From Mytilus californianus (taxonomy: Eukaryota; Mollusca; Bivalvia; Mytilida; Mytilidae): 64,000 nucleotides of DNA. Of the stretch, positions 22,081 to 34,249 are shown one piece after another. A model generated the notes under the pieces. It worked only from the letters and a program-made list of their open reading frames with translations, was not told the origin of the DNA and ran no database searches. A program made the position numbers and the translations under genes. The stretch spans positions 45,883,278-45,947,277 of the forward strand of contig NW_026262701.1 of the NCBI RefSeq assembly GCF_021869535.1, in the 5' to 3' direction. How positions within the stretch are numbered: the stretch's first letter is position 1; every line of letters starts with the position of its first letter.

Positions 22081-23385
22081 TACTGTAATGATTGAATATC
22101 AATGAATGGACGAAGAGTATATGCACATATTTCAAATTCAGTCTTTGATTAATAACCTTTTTTTTTGTTGATTTCTTTATAAATTTGCCTCATATCCTGT
22201 TTAGATGCTAATTTGAAGAAAAAAAAAATGACAAATTTAACAAATGAAATTTTCACATAAATTCCCCTTCTTTGTTGTTATATATTGTAATATAATGATC
22301 TAATAACTATGTCTGTAGATGTGAATAGGGTTTTTAATTTGAAATAAAAGAATAGACATAACGACATTTTAACCTAATACATAAAGTGTAGATATGTGCT
22401 TTGGGAGATTGTATGTCTTTTATTTTATCATTGCATATCATCTTTAAATAGCACCATTATTTCATGTCTATGAATATGTTAAAAAAGTGCGAAACAGATA
22501 AATACGAAACGTTTTAATCTGCTATTTGACATTAATTGCTCATTAAAGATATGCAGTTGCGAGCAACTTTATAGCGATGCATTGATTTAGAGTTTGGATC
22601 TTCTACAATAAATACACGGCTTTCTAAACATACATTTCAAAAGTGTCGCTGCTTCATTACGAAATTTGATATCCATAAAAGCATATATTATTGGGTTCAC
22701 AATGTTATTGATTATACACATATTGTACAAAAACAGCACAACTGGTCTCTGTAAGATTGACAGCTGTTCCCAAAAATCTTCGTACATCCCTTCAAGAAGT
22801 AAGATTGTCACTTTTGGTAGAAAACAAAGTAAAAATACTAAAGTCATAGCTATAAACATAATTGTGAGTTTATGGCTAACACGGCGATTATGCTTTCTTC
22901 GTTTCTTGGATGCAGTTGCATTTTATTCTCTACCATTGGACGTTTGATGTACTGTTGTTCGTCATACTTATCTGGTGAAATATTTGATATTTTATCTGTT
23001 ATGGTTGACATCTCGTCATCTCGAACTTCTCTACTTACGCCTTCAAAATTTGTTTCGATATTTTCTTTACTTCTCTTAAAGCGTTTTTTCATTTCGAGGT
23101 TACGAAAAACTGTATATCCTATTCTGCCATGAAATATGGTAAATGTTGTTACTATAACAAAAACTAACACGCAAGCCACATTTGCGTGTAAATTTCTCAT
23201 GAAAGCATATCCTTCTTCCAATCTCCAACATCTCATTCCTGATATTCCATACCTGATGTTGTGATAAGGAACAGAACCATACACAAATGGTAACGGTATA
23301 GCGTAAAGTACAGAAATGACATTTGTAAGTACCAATGAAATTCGTTTGCTTAAAATCGACATAGGTTGATAGGTTGTTTAAAAGG

Positions 23386-24500
23386 GAAACATATTTTGAA
23401 CGATACATAGCTGGATCATCAAAATGTTCGACCAAACATCTTTCTAAAGTACTGACTACTATACTTTCTACAGTAAAAGATGGCCTTCAAAAATATTGTG
23501 ATGAGATATATTCTACCAGTGGTGTTAACCAGATGTGGATTCTCAAAAATTCGAAAGATCTACTGCTTAATCTTCGATCACAATCTTTGCAATTTTGCAG
23601 CAACATAAAGACTTTTGAATTTTCTACGCTTTACACTACTATTCCCCATGCTCAGTTGAAAGATCGACTTCACAATCTCATTAAACACAGCTTTTTCAAT
23701 AAAAATTGGAATCGTAGATACAAATTTCTTGTTTTGGGTTATAATAATTCTTATTTTGTGAAAAATCACACTGAATCTACCAGAAAATATACTGAAGATT
23801 TGTTGAGTTTGGAGGATTGATATTTCAACAGACAGTCGCTATTCCAATGGGTACTAATTGTGCACCCCTTCTGGCCGATTTGTTTTTGTACTCGTATGAA
23901 GCAAAATTGATTCAGAACCTTCTAAAAGACAAAAAGAAAAAGCACCTTCCGAAATTCTTTAATTTTACTTTCAGATATATTGATGATCTCCTATCATTGA
24001 ATAACCCATATTTCAGCCAATACTTACATCTCATATATCCCAGTGAACTTGAAATTAAGGATACTACTGATACTAGAAGTACTGCTTCATACCTTGATCT
24101 TTTCCTCAATATTGACACAGATGGACGACTTCACTCTAAAATCTATGACAAACGCAACGATTTCAACTCCGCAATTATCAATTTCCCATTTCTCAGCAGT
24201 AACATACCCTCTGTCCCTTCGTATGGTGCTTATATATCTCAGTTGATACGTTATGCTCGTGCATGTTCACCCTATACGGACTTCATATACAGGAGTGTGC
24301 TCCTTACGCAGAAACTGCTCCAACAAAGTTATGAGGAGGAAAGATTAAAAATTACACTCCGTAAATTTTATGGAAACCATCACGAATTGGTTGATCCATA
24401 CGATGTGTCTTTGTCCAAACTAACTAAGGAAATTTTTACCACGTCTTAGATTGTAGTTTGCCATTACGTCGTCTGATCTTTTAAGTACCGAACGTGACAT
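23386..24500 (+). mobile_element. Penelope-like retrotransposon copy, 5'-truncated and broken
   Basis: Two adjoining frames (23374-23820 and 23817-24449) encode a reverse transcriptase: YIAGSSKCSTK, GVNQMWILKNSK, FSTLYTTIPH (motif A region), IPMGTNCAPLLADLF (motif B region) and FRYIDDLLS (motif C), then a C-terminal domain ending KEIFTTS. I recognise it as the invertebrate Penelope-like RT type; the class name is from memory. Motif A reads FEFST where I would expect an Asp after the first Phe. The two frames overlap out of phase, and about 15 residues between KYTED and GGLIFQQ appear lost. No GIY-YIG endonuclease follows. The 5' part is missing, as expected of incomplete reverse transcription. 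It sits inside, and opposite to, the 22.6k receptor pseudogene. Confidence 0.75.
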
Positions 24501-24929
24501 ATTCCCGATTGTTATTGTTTTGCTGAGTGTAAATTCGCATTGCTATTAGACGTGTCACGGTATTTTGCTATCCAAAATTCTTGTATTTAGTTTTGATGTT
24601 ATATTTGTTATTGTCAAATGTCTTATCGTTTGCATTTTGTAATTCTTACTTTTTTCTGTTCTATTCGTGTGTGATGGTAAAGATAATTTATCACTCAGTT
24701 CATTTATAAGATTTTAGTTTGGGTCAACTAAAATTAAACTATGTATTTGGTTTTCAGTTTGAATTAGAAGAAAATACCGACATAGCTAGATAATACAATT
24801 AATTATCTAATTACTTACACAATTTTATATTAACAAGTATCGTAATTTTCATTGTTATTAAAAACATGTAATATCAGTGTTACAAACCTAATCTTGAACT
24901 CTATCCCATTTTTTGGAAATTTTTAGAAA

Positions 24930-25260
24930 TTTATCTGTGACGTCACTTTTGTGCGTCGATCTATTCGGCTGACATACAATGCGTTGTTCGGTTGTGCTGT
25001 TTTTATGTGCTGATCTAGGTTGTTTTACGTATTCGTTTTTATTCTGTAGTTAATCACCACTTCGGTGTTAACATGTATATCAATTATATGGTCATTTTTA
25101 TATTTTATAAATTTACTGCTTGCAAAAATATGAATTATTCTAAATACTAAATACTTTCTTATCCCAGGAAGATAACTTAGCCGTATTTGGCACAACTTTG
25201 TGGAATTTTGGGTCATCAATGCTCTTCATCTTTAGGCCTGGCACCTTTGATAGCTATTAG
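24930..25260 (+). repeat. Rpt-4 copy downstream of the Penelope-like fragment
   Basis: Starts in the GTGACGTCACTTTTGTG region and includes GTTAATCACCACTTCGGTGT and TTTTGGGTCATCAATGCTCT, then jumps to GGCACCTTTGATAGCTATT with the middle of the family missing. Part of the composite insertion in the 22.6k pseudogene. Confidence 0.65.
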
Positions 25261-25394
25261 CTTGTCGTAATGTTCTATTGTATTGTTTATTTATGTGTTT
25301 CTCTGTCCTGTATGTTCTTCCATTTTTTTGTATTGTAGTCCTGTCATGTAATGTTGTCATTTTTGTGTTATATTTAACATTGCCATTAAAGCGG

Positions 25395-25600
25395 GAGGTT
25401 TGGCTAGCCACAAAACCAGGTTCAATCCACCATTTTGTCTTAAAATGTCCTGTACCAAGTCAGGAAAATGGCTATTGTTATCTTATAGTTCGTTTCTGTG
25501 TGTTTTGCATTTTAGTGTTTCTGTTGTGTCTTTGTTCTCCTCTTATATTTGATGTGTTTCCCTCAGTTTTAGTTTGTAACCTGGATGTGTTTTTTGTCAA
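25395..25600 (+). repeat. Rpt-3 copy ending at the receptor fragment
   Basis: AAAACCAGGTTCAATCCACC and CTGTACCAAGTCAGGAAAAT match 33240-33300 and 44990-45060. The rest diverges. It abuts the TATGAAATATC boundary of the N-terminal receptor piece. Confidence 0.65.
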
Positions 25601-25792
25601 TCGATTTATGAAATATCTCTCTTCTGATGGCTCCTTTATCTGAAACCAATACACCAACAAAACAATGAAGTTTCCACATATTCCAAGAACGCGTTAGACA
25701 GAAAGTACGGTGATGTTTGGTGTCAAGCTTGTTGTTATTTCATTATTCCATTCCGAAAATGTAATATTACTTCAAGTATTGCTAGTATTCAT

Positions 25793-27400
25793 ATCTAAAC
25801 ATCGGTGATATACTCAAAATTATAATTCATTTTATATCAACATATTTATTGATTATTATATAATATAATTTTTTCCGGTTTAAAACAGATATTATCTTCC
25901 TGTATAATTTTCAAAACGTTTGAAATCAGAAAAACCAAGCACATTGTGAATAGAATTTTTCCTCATTAATATTGAATTTAAGCAAAGTAGGTTACGATTC
26001 TGGGAAGTTTTTCAAATTAGAAAATGCGTTTTGAATCGCCAAAAAAAAAAAAAAAACTTTTCTCAATAGGCATAAATGAGTGATGGGTTAATTTTTGTCT
26101 ATATACCACGGCGCTGAAATACCTTCACTAACAAGGCAGCAATTTAACTTCTTTCAGGTTTTCATTTTGAACGGGATTTTTCGTAAAACATCATAAAGGA
26201 GCATACGATTTCCTGCATATTTTTATTTGATTACACCAAAATAAGCAATTGATTTTTTGGAAATTTATTTATCACATTGCCAAAACGAATGATAACTATT
26301 TAAATAAACATACAAAATATATAATCCTCGGTAGCTCAACAGTAACTGCCTCATATTATTATTTTCCTGCATTTATAATTTAGGTTAACAGTAAAAATCG
26401 TATCCATCGCCGGAAAATTAAAATGATTGAATAAATATATGAATCGCCAGTAACATATTGTAGGTCAACTGTGTGAAAAACAATTTTAAAATGTTCCGAC
26501 TAATATATCAACTTCCGGCGAAAAGTTCCTGTACGTTCCAGTTGGCACTCTCAAAAATGTTTCATTTTCCAAATACTGATTTCTTTAAAGTTGTATTATT
26601 CTTGGTAAAGGGAAAAAATACATAGTAGGACAACGTATTCCCTGCTTCTCAGTCCTGTCTAATTAATAACATTACCAATACCATTTTCTGTCTGCACCAG
26701 ATGCGCATTTCGAGAATAAATATCTTTTCAGTGATGATCGAGGCAAAAATATGATTAATCATATCATGTTGGTTTTTAATGCATTTTCAAATTGAAATTG
26801 TTTATAGACATATGAAAGCTGCAATTTTAATAGCTTTTCCTAATTTTTAGTCTATAAAAAAAGAATAAAGGAAAAAACAAATTAAACCAATGCTAACGGA
26901 AATAAAGCTTTGGTTGTGTTCTTTTTAATTAATTATTAGATGTTCGATACGCATATCCTTCTATCAAAATGGTATAGAATCATATGAAAATTCATCAAAT
27001 ATGTGTTATCAAAATTGTTTACAACTTAAAATAGTGTAAAAGATACAGGGGAAATTGATAATGATTCTTTGAATACTAAGTAATCAGTTTTACTATCTAT
27101 TAAGTACAATTTTACACACAACTGTGAATGCTCTTCTAATGGTTTATTATAATTTTATTGGAAATGATATCATTATATGATATGTGAGCTTTTATTGTTA
27201 CTTATTTTGAGTTATTTCTATCAACCGAAACATTTTCCCGTTAACTCTTAATCAATAGCAGCCTTGAGGATAAATACCGTAACATGAAGGATTTTTATGC
27301 TGAAGGGAAAAAAACTTTGAGTCACCAGTTGTCCCACTGTACAGAGACAAATAAGTTCAATCCATTTATAATCATTAAAGTTCGGATAAGAATAAAGTAC
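25793..27400. other. 5' flank of the 22.6k pseudogene
   Basis: Aligns end to end with 11122-12720. Indels and homopolymer changes destroy the open frame present at 11352. No gene. Confidence 0.75.
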
Positions 27401-27559
27401 AAGTTCGATGGCTCTAAAATAAAATATATTTTAAACGTTCTATGAATTATACAGAATTAAAATGTGAATGTTGTGATTTTGTGCAATTCAAGTATATACT
27501 TTTGCTCTTCTAAACATTTCGATTTGTCTTGAAGATTTTGGTTGATAGAAACCACTCAG

Positions 27560-27880
27560 GACGATAAATATGTTCCAATTGTCGTAACTATAATTCTGTC
27601 CCCTTTTCCCCGAATGTGACCTTCCTAATTAGACTTATCAACGGTTTGTACTTACATAAGCAACACGACGGGTGCCACATGATCTGCTTACCCTTCCGGA
27701 ACACCTAAGATACCCGCTTTTTGGTGGGGTTCGTTTTGCTCAGTCTTCAGTTTTGTGTACTGTTGTTTGTCTGTTAGTCCTTTTCTTTTTCAGCCATGGC
27801 GTTGTCAGTTTATTTTCGACTTATGAGTTTGAACGTTCCTTTGATCTCTTTCGCCTCTCTTTATTAATAGTCCAAAAACC
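27560..27880 (+). mobile_element. Penelope-like 3' tail remnant
   Basis: Begins in the ATAAATATGTTCCAATTGTCG region (end of the RT frame) and continues through CGAATGTGACCTTCCTAATT and AGCAACACGACGGGTGCCAC to TCTTTCGCCTCTCTTT. Matches 60680-60955 and lacks the Rpt-2 insertion present at 5172. Confidence 0.65.
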
Positions 27881-28017
27881 GTTGCAATGTTTATAAGACA
27901 CACTTGTTTTTGGTTTTACGGGTTGAATAAAATGACATTATATATACTGGAATTGCACAAAATCTTTTTATTTTTACAAATCAATGATTATCCCCTCAAC
28001 ATTCGTTAATTGCCTGT

Positions 28018-28310
28018 TTCAAGTCAGGCGCCTGTAGCACAGTGGTTGTCTGAGGTTCATGTCTGTTATATTGTTTTTTCGTAAATTGGTATCTTAAAAA
28101 ATAGGCGGTTGGTTTTCTCGTTTGAATTGGTTCACATTTTTCATGTCGGGGCCTTTTATAGCTTACTATACGGTATGAGTTTTTCTCATTGTGGAAGGCC
28201 GTACGGTGGCATTAAATTGCTTGCTACCGCTCCATTTTAATTCTGATAGATAGTTGTTTCATTGCCAATCTTACCACATCTCCTCATTTTTAGATAATGC
28301 ACCTGTAACA
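28018..28310 (-). repeat. Rpt-1, reverse orientation, nearly full length
   Basis: Contains AAGTCAGGCGCCTGTAGCAC, TTTATAGCTTACTATACGGT and TTGCCAATCTTACCACATCT. These are reverse-complement counterparts of the blocks in the forward copy at 29388. Confidence 0.75.
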
Positions 28311-29387
28311 AAGCATATTCACCGTTTGTTAACTTGTTGTAAGTTATTTTGGTAAATTTCCCTATTTACCTCTTTCATCAAAATCGTCTGTATGCAAATA
28401 TGTCTTGAATTGATTCTGATAAAACACTGTTTTGTTAGCATGGATGAAGAAAATATGGAATGAATAAAAAGAAAAAGCCGTTCCAAACACTTTATGCTAC
28501 GACATGATCCGTTCGGTTTTTTTCACACAAGGAATAACGCAAAACCCCCCTCCCCAAACTATAAATGATAAGAAATAAATACAACATACAAAAATCAAAC
28601 AAAAAAAAACCAGATTTTTTGTTGATTGTCTTATCATTCAATAAAATAATTAGTGTCTTTTGATTTGATAAATGTTCAATCTTCAATGTTTGTGTCATTA
28701 TGTCCCTTTTGCTCATATAGCTCAAGGGCGTATTGAAAAAATTTTACATCCAATTTTTTGGGGTTGAAGCGTTCCTGATGAAAGTAGGTTGGACGCATTT
28801 TATAAATATTAATTGTCATTTAAAAAAAAAGAAAAAACAGGTATTCACTATGCCCGTTGTGTTCAGTGAATATCAGTTTTTCAAAAGTATATAACCCAAC
28901 ACATTTATCCAATCAAAAGGAAATATTTTTATTTCTTTTGCTTTTGCAACGGAGTTCTGTGACGGAAGAAAGACGTCAAATAAAAAATACAATACAACGA
29001 AAAGGTTGTGTATGTTTTTCAAAGGAATTAAAAAAAACAATAGAAATATAAATCTTTTAAATGAGATACCAGATGTTCACATAATACACGTTTGTCATAT
29101 GTTTCGATATCAGCGTTTACATATTAGAAATATGAAACAACACTTCATAAATTTTATTCGTCCCAGGCGCTTAAATATTGTATTCAGTAGGTTACAGGCT
29201 AAAACCTCATGAATGTTTTACAAAAACTGTAAAACCTGCCTGCAATACCTTAATACTGCTTTTTATCATTCCTCCTTTCTTTTAGGGAAAACATGTTATC
29301 TGTCTTAATATTTTGAAATATTATCTATCATTTTCAAACTAAAATAGATATTGTTTTTATTTAAAATTTGGGAAAAATAAAATTAAC
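28311..29387. other. Intergenic, nothing assigned
   Basis: AT-rich. Around 28700-28800 a GCGTTCCTGATGAAAGTAGG block recurs near 48975 and, reversed, near 56435. The short frames at 28492, 28857 and 29006 have no recognisable domain or second copy. Confidence 0.5.
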
Positions 29388-29776
29388 TAGATGGATATAG
29401 GAAGATGTGGTATGAGTGCCAATGAGACAACTCTCCATCCAAGTTACAATTTATAAAAGTAAACCATTATAGGTCAAGGTACGGCCTTCAACACGGAGCA
29501 TTGGCTCACACCGAACAGCCAGTTAAACCATTCAAACGGAAAAACCAACGGTCTAATCTATATAAAAACGAGAAACGAGAAACACGTATGAACCACATAA
29601 ACAGACGACAACTACTGTACATCAGATTCCTGACTTAGGACAGGTGCAAACATTTGCAGCGGGATTAAACGTTTTAATGGTACCAAACCTTCTCCCTTTT
29701 CTGAAACAATAGTATAACATCACAACATAGAAAAACACACTATAAAATATCAATTGGAAGGCTTAACTCAATCAAA
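29388..29776 (+). repeat. Rpt-1, longest copy in the window
   Basis: About 390 bases from GGATATAGGAAGATGTGGTA to GGAAGGCTTAACTCAATC. It includes GAGTGCCAATGAGACAACTC, GGTCAAGGTACGGCCTTCAA and CCTGACTTAGGACAGGTGC. The same variant (GATATAGGAAGAT start, GAGTGCC) is found reversed at 52969-53259 inside a receptor pseudogene. No reading frame. Confidence 0.8.
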
Positions 29777-30421
29777 AAACGTAAATATACTTTAACTTAA
29801 CATTTTATGATATCTTCAACGCTGAAAAATTTTTAAGCAGTTGCTTTGAAAACAACGAAATATTTAAAAAAAAATTGGTGTTTTGTATAGCTGTTAAAGT
29901 AAATTGATTTATAGTGTATAAACAAGATAATATATCAGTAATGAAATAAACCCAATAAGAAATTAAATATAGTTTACGTACAATACAAGATAAACTAATT
30001 ATATATTTTGCTATTTGAAGAATTGCTTCTGTCAAGTACCTGTTCAAATCTCGTAAATTGATCAGGAAAAGTCAAATAAAGGTAACAAAAAACCCCGAGG
30101 GAACCGAATGAACTCCAAAAGGAGTCAGACTGGGCGCCTCGAGAGGGTAAGCTTCTTGTGATATGCATGCATCAATCGCCGTTCATGTGAAACCAATCTC
30201 AGTCAAAATGTCACAATCTTAAGTGATTTAAAATTAAAAGTCACAAAAATGCAGATAACATGTCGTGAAAACGAAATCAAAGTCAAAATAATGAATTGAA
30301 AAGATATCTCGATCGTCCCCGGAGTCTTTTATGACGATTCATTGTATGAACGACAAGACAAAACCAATCAACCAAAATAAAATACTTACATCTACCTTTT
30401 GCAATAATTTAAACCGTTGGT
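29777..30421. other. Intergenic before the 30.4k pseudogene
   Basis: No gene. Bases about 30105-30220 contain, in reverse, a GGCG(G)TTGATGCATGCATATCA block also seen near 3975 and 55195. Confidence 0.45.
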
Positions 30422-31432
30422 TTACAGTTTTAGTCTTTTACAACAAATACATGGCCTTTTTAACAAACGGCTCAAAAGAGTTGCTGCTTCATTGCGACAC
30501 TTAATGTCCATAAATGCGTAAATTACATGGTTCACAATGTTATTGATGATAAACATATTGTACATACACATCACACCAGGTCTCTGTGTGAATGACAGCT
30601 TTTCCCAAAAGTCTTTGTAGATTCCTTCAAGAAGAAGTTTTGTCACTTTTGGTATAAAACTAAGCAAAAATACTATCGTTTATTATAAGAAACATTAATG
30701 TAAGTATATGGCTAATACGACGATTATTTCTTCTTTGTTTTTTGGATGCAATTGATTTTAATTTTTTTACGAAACGAATTTTGTTGTACAACTCGACGTC
30801 GCAGTTAAGTTTCGTATTAAGTGAATGGTTTTCTGCATTGTTGGTTGTGCTTGATATTTCTGTATCACTATGGTCTATACTTGCACCTTCAAAATTTGTT
30901 TGAATATCTTTTTTTTTTACCCTTTATGTCGCCTTTAATAATTTTTAGGTTACGGAAAACTGTATACCCTATTTTTCCATAAATAAAGGTTAGTACTGTT
31001 ACTATAACTGCATGGAACAAACACACAAGCCCCAATTGCATGTAAATTTCTTTCGAAAACATGTCCGCCTTCCAATCTTCCACATCTGAAACCAGATATT
31101 CCATACTTAAAGCTGTGATAAGGAACGGAGCCATAAACAAAGGCTAAAGGTATGGCGCAACATATTGAAATAACAGTTGTAAGTAACGATGCGATTCTTT
31201 TCAATGGAGATGACATTGGCTGTTTCTGAAGAAAACATATTTTCATGTATCGCTGTACTGCTATAATAACAAATACGAAAACGGGATTGAAAGTAGTAAA
31301 TCCAGCAAAAAACACCACTGTTTTACATAAAAAATTGTTTGAAAATGTAGCTTGATTTAAACACTGAAATATATACATGTAATGCACGCCGAGATATATT
31401 GTTGCTATCGTATCAAAGAAAGCCATAAACTG

Positions 31433-32588
31433 TTATCACAGAGATATGTCTCGCATTTTTGTAATTTTGATAATGCAAATATTGAAATAAAAATAGCAGT
31501 ATTTTATCTAGAAGTTATGCAAATATTCAAAGTCGATGAACCATGAATGAAGGTACATGGCTGAACAATCTCCATGGAATGAGATGTGCCAATGCTAATA
31601 CAACTGCATACCAAATACCACTGACTTATTATAAGTTGTTCCCTTTAAACAAATCTAAACACAAACATTAACTCGTAAACTATGTAAAAGTTTCAAAGTC
31701 AATGAATCATGATCAGGGGTGGGGCTATATAATCTCCATGGAAACGATATTTGCAAATGCCAATAAATTTGCATACCAAATATCATTGACTTAACATAAG
31801 CAGTTCATCTTAAACTGATCTAATCACAAACTAATACATGTAAACTAAGCAAAAGTTTCAAAGTCAATAGACCATGACTGAGGGGGCGGGGCCAAATATT
31901 CTCCATGGAAATGAAATGTGCTAATGCTTATACAACTGAACACAAATTAACATTGGCCTACCACTAACGGTTCCCCTTGAACTGACCTAATCACAAACTA
32001 ATGCATATTAACTTAGCAAAATTTTCAAAGTCTATAGACCATGACTAAGGGGGCGGAGCCAAATAATCTCCATAGAAATTAGATATGCCAATGCTTATAC
32101 AACTGCATACCAAATATCATTGACCTACCACTAGTGGTTTCCCATAAATTGACCTAATCACAAACTAATACATGTAAATTATTAAAAGTTTCAAAGTCAA
32201 TAGACCTTGACTAAGAGGGCGGGGCCAAATAATCTCCATAGTAATGAGATGTGCCAATGCTAATACAACTGCATACCAAATATCATTGACCTTCCACTAG
32301 TGGTTCCCCATAAATTGACCTAATCACAAACTAATACATGTAAACTATGAAAAGTTTCAAAGTCAATAGACCTTGACTGAAGAGGCGGGGCCAAATAATC
32401 TCCATGGTAATGAGATGTGCCAATGCTAAAACAACTGCATACCAAACATCATTGACCTACCACTAGTGGATCACCATGAACTAGACCTAATCACAAACTA
32501 ATACATTGTTGACGCCGTCGCCGTCGCCGACACCGGAAACAGCATACCTATGTCTCGCTTTTTGACTCCGTCAAGGCGAGACAAAAAA
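31433..32588 (+). mobile_element. Helitron-associated (pearl/HINE-like) nonautonomous element
   Basis: A short left arm with GATATGTCTCGCATTTTTG is followed by six tandem 165-167 bp repeats. A GCCGTCGCCGTCGCCGAC microsatellite follows, then a right arm with a hairpin (GTCTCGC at 32552-32558 pairing with GCGAGAC at 32576-32582). Core repeats plus microsatellite plus terminal hairpin are the layout I know from bivalve pearl elements, regarded as nonautonomous Helitrons. At most a TG flanks both ends. A second right arm of the same family is at 41271-41355. It interrupts the 30.4k receptor pseudogene. Confidence 0.75.
31500..32505 (+). repeat. Tandem repeat, six copies of 165-167 bp
   Basis: The CAAAGTC anchor starts at 31528, 31694, 31859, 32026, 32192 and 32358. 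Each unit carries GGGGCCAAATAATCTCCATG-like, CATACCAAATATCATTGACC and ACCTAATCACAAACTAATAC blocks. The first unit is the most diverged and the last two are the most alike. Confidence 0.95.
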
Positions 32589-32780
32589 TGGTATGAAATA
32601 TCTGTCATCTGATGTTTCTTTCATCTGCATTGCATACACCAACAAAACAAGTACATTTCCACATGTACCAATAACGAGATAAAGAGAAAGTACGATCATA
32701 ATGTTTGGAATTGGGCTTCTTATTATTTCGTCGTTCCATTCTGAAAATGTAATATTGTTGATGATACTGCTAGTATTCAT

Positions 32781-33217
32781 ATCTAGTCCTCGGAAAAATA
32801 ACCAAAATAAACATTCATTTCATAATAAGAATTCAGTGTCGTTTTGTCACGAAATAGAAGTTCCTTTATAATATATGTTCCATGTGGAAGAAATATTCTG
32901 TAATATTATTTCCACTGGAACAAACATTACAGTTTTTATTCCTTACGTAATAAAGGTTATGGAATATTGACATGTTTTTTCCCAGCTTAAATCAGAAGAA
33001 ATTCTTCCTGTTTGTCATTCACAACATTTGAAATGAACTTTTTAGAAATACTTTTCTCTTACTTACAATCGTGGGACATTTTAAAAATTATCTAAGGAAG
33101 AACTTCACATTGTTTTTCAAGCGCTTAGCATACGGCTTGCTGTACCCATATTGTGACTATTTTACCTATTATGTCTGTTTTTTTCACGCATCGTTGTAAA
33201 TATAACGGAATTTGATG
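32781..33217. other. 5' flank of the 30.4k pseudogene
   Basis: Resembles the subtype B upstream region weakly near the start codon. A TTCC-rich stretch and an imperfect match to the GGGAAGT block appear near 33070. No gene. Confidence 0.5.
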
Positions 33218-33224
33218 CGACTGT

Positions 33225-33417
33225 CATACAAGTGAGAGGTTTAGAGCTATAAAACCAGGTTCAATCCACCATTTTCTACATCTGTACCAAGTCAGGAATA
33301 TGACAGTTGTTGTCCATTCGTTTGATGTGTTTTATCATTTGATTTTGCCATTTGATTAGGGACTTTCCGTTTTGAATTTTCCTCGGAGTTCAGTATTTTT
33401 GTGATTTTACTTTTTAC
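33225..33417 (+). repeat. Rpt-3, longest copy in the window
   Basis: Runs from CATACAAGTGAGAGGTTTAG through ACCAGGTTCAATCCACC, ACCAAGTCAGGAATATGAC and GGACTTTCCGTTTTGAATTT to a T-rich end. Related copies at 19385, 25395 and 44988. Confidence 0.7.
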
Positions 33418-33464
33418 ATACCAAAAAAAATCTGTTTTAAGAATTTAAAAAAAGCAGTTGCTAT

Positions 33465-33610
33465 TTGTCCGACTAGCCGGATGATTAGTGCTGCGACTAT
33501 TTGTCCGGCTAGGCGAAAGAATAGTGATGGGACTATTTTTCCAGGTAGCCAGATGAATAGCGCTGGGATTATTTGTCCGTGTAGCCAAATCGGCAGTGGT
33601 GCCGCCATTT
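33465..33610. repeat. 36-bp minisatellite, four copies
   Basis: Units of 36 bases each begin TTTGTCCG(A/G)CTAG-like and end GGGACTA/GGGATTA. Because 36 is a multiple of three, long open frames appear on both strands (for example 33414-33674 minus, with a 12-residue repeat). I attribute those to the repeat rather than to a gene. Confidence 0.85.
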
Positions 33611-34249
33611 GTTTGAATAAAATCCATAATAATGAGAAATGTAATGAGGTATGTCCAAAACTTTCTATACACATAACAGATCATAGCATAATAATCCAAA
33701 ATATTGCTTTTTTGTCAAAAAGTATCCTTTAATTGTTCATGATCCTTACTAGAAACCAAATCAGATAAATTTATTTTTTAGCAACATCGGCTTTGGACAA
33801 TTTTGTGAAAACTTATGGTTCATTGAAGAAAGATGATAAGGTTAAACTCAAGCCCATGAAATCAATACTATAGTGATGCAGAATAAATACTGTTTACTGA
33901 ACATGCTGAAAGAGACCTAATTATCACAAAAATCTTCTACAGAAGTCACACCAGTAATGAAAAAGCCCAACAGAAAAATGTAACACTAAAAAGGAATTGT
34001 CATGGCAAATAAAAAAACATATGGTTAAATGGCGGGAATCTTAACTGGTGTAAATTCATAACATTTTCTGTACATATATATAAATTTATATTTAGATTGT
34101 TGACCAATGGACAATATGATGGACACATCATTCAAGATTAATTATTGCCATTTCAGGAAATAACCATAAAACCTTTACAAAAATGTTGGTGAAAATGTCC
34201 CATTTTGGCATTATATGTCCAAAAATCTGCATTTTATAAGAATTATTTA
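33611..34249. other. Intergenic, nothing assigned
   Basis: AT-rich sequence with no domain, repeat or paralogous flank that I could recognise. Confidence 0.4.

Larger units (their letters stand above)
22587..25792 (-). pseudogene. Class A GPCR pseudogene, subtype B, split by a retroelement (22.6k)
   Basis: Closest to gene 2. The C-terminal part (22587-23385) runs from the KICFPFKQ region after TM3 to CRRSKL. The N-terminal part (25607-25792) runs from MNTSNT to EERYFI in TM2. The roughly 190 bases encoding TM2-TM3 are missing between them, and 23390-25606 is foreign. Further lesions: stop at codon 7, a TAA in TM1 (SV*RVLG), an 8-base tandem duplication (ATAGGTTG twice, near 23362-23377) shifting the frame before TM4, and a one-base loss in ICL3 near 22920. 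NPIIYAFMD is still intact. Its flanks on both sides align with gene 2, so it is a segmental duplicate that died. Confidence 0.93.
30422..32780 (-). pseudogene. Class A GPCR pseudogene, subtype B, split by a repeat element (30.4k)
   Basis: N-terminal part 32591-32780 (MNTSSIINNITFSEWNDE to DDRYFIP). The rest is 30422-31430. Lesions: insertion of 31433-32588 after the RYFIP codons; two extra codons in TM2 (HYMYIFQC); a frameshift in TM5 near 31010 (two overlapping frames, GACVFV then FHAVIV); an extra A in the A run of the KGKKK segment near 30915; an extra base in TM6 near 30683; and NPIIY changed to NHVIY. The ECL2 Cys and the QRY motif are still readable. The ICL3 sequence is diverged from gene 2, so this is an older subtype B copy. 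Confidence 0.93.

Noticed and set aside
33414..33674. 86-residue repetitive hydrophobic protein
   Set aside because: Produced by the 36-bp minisatellite; comparable frames exist on the other strand.
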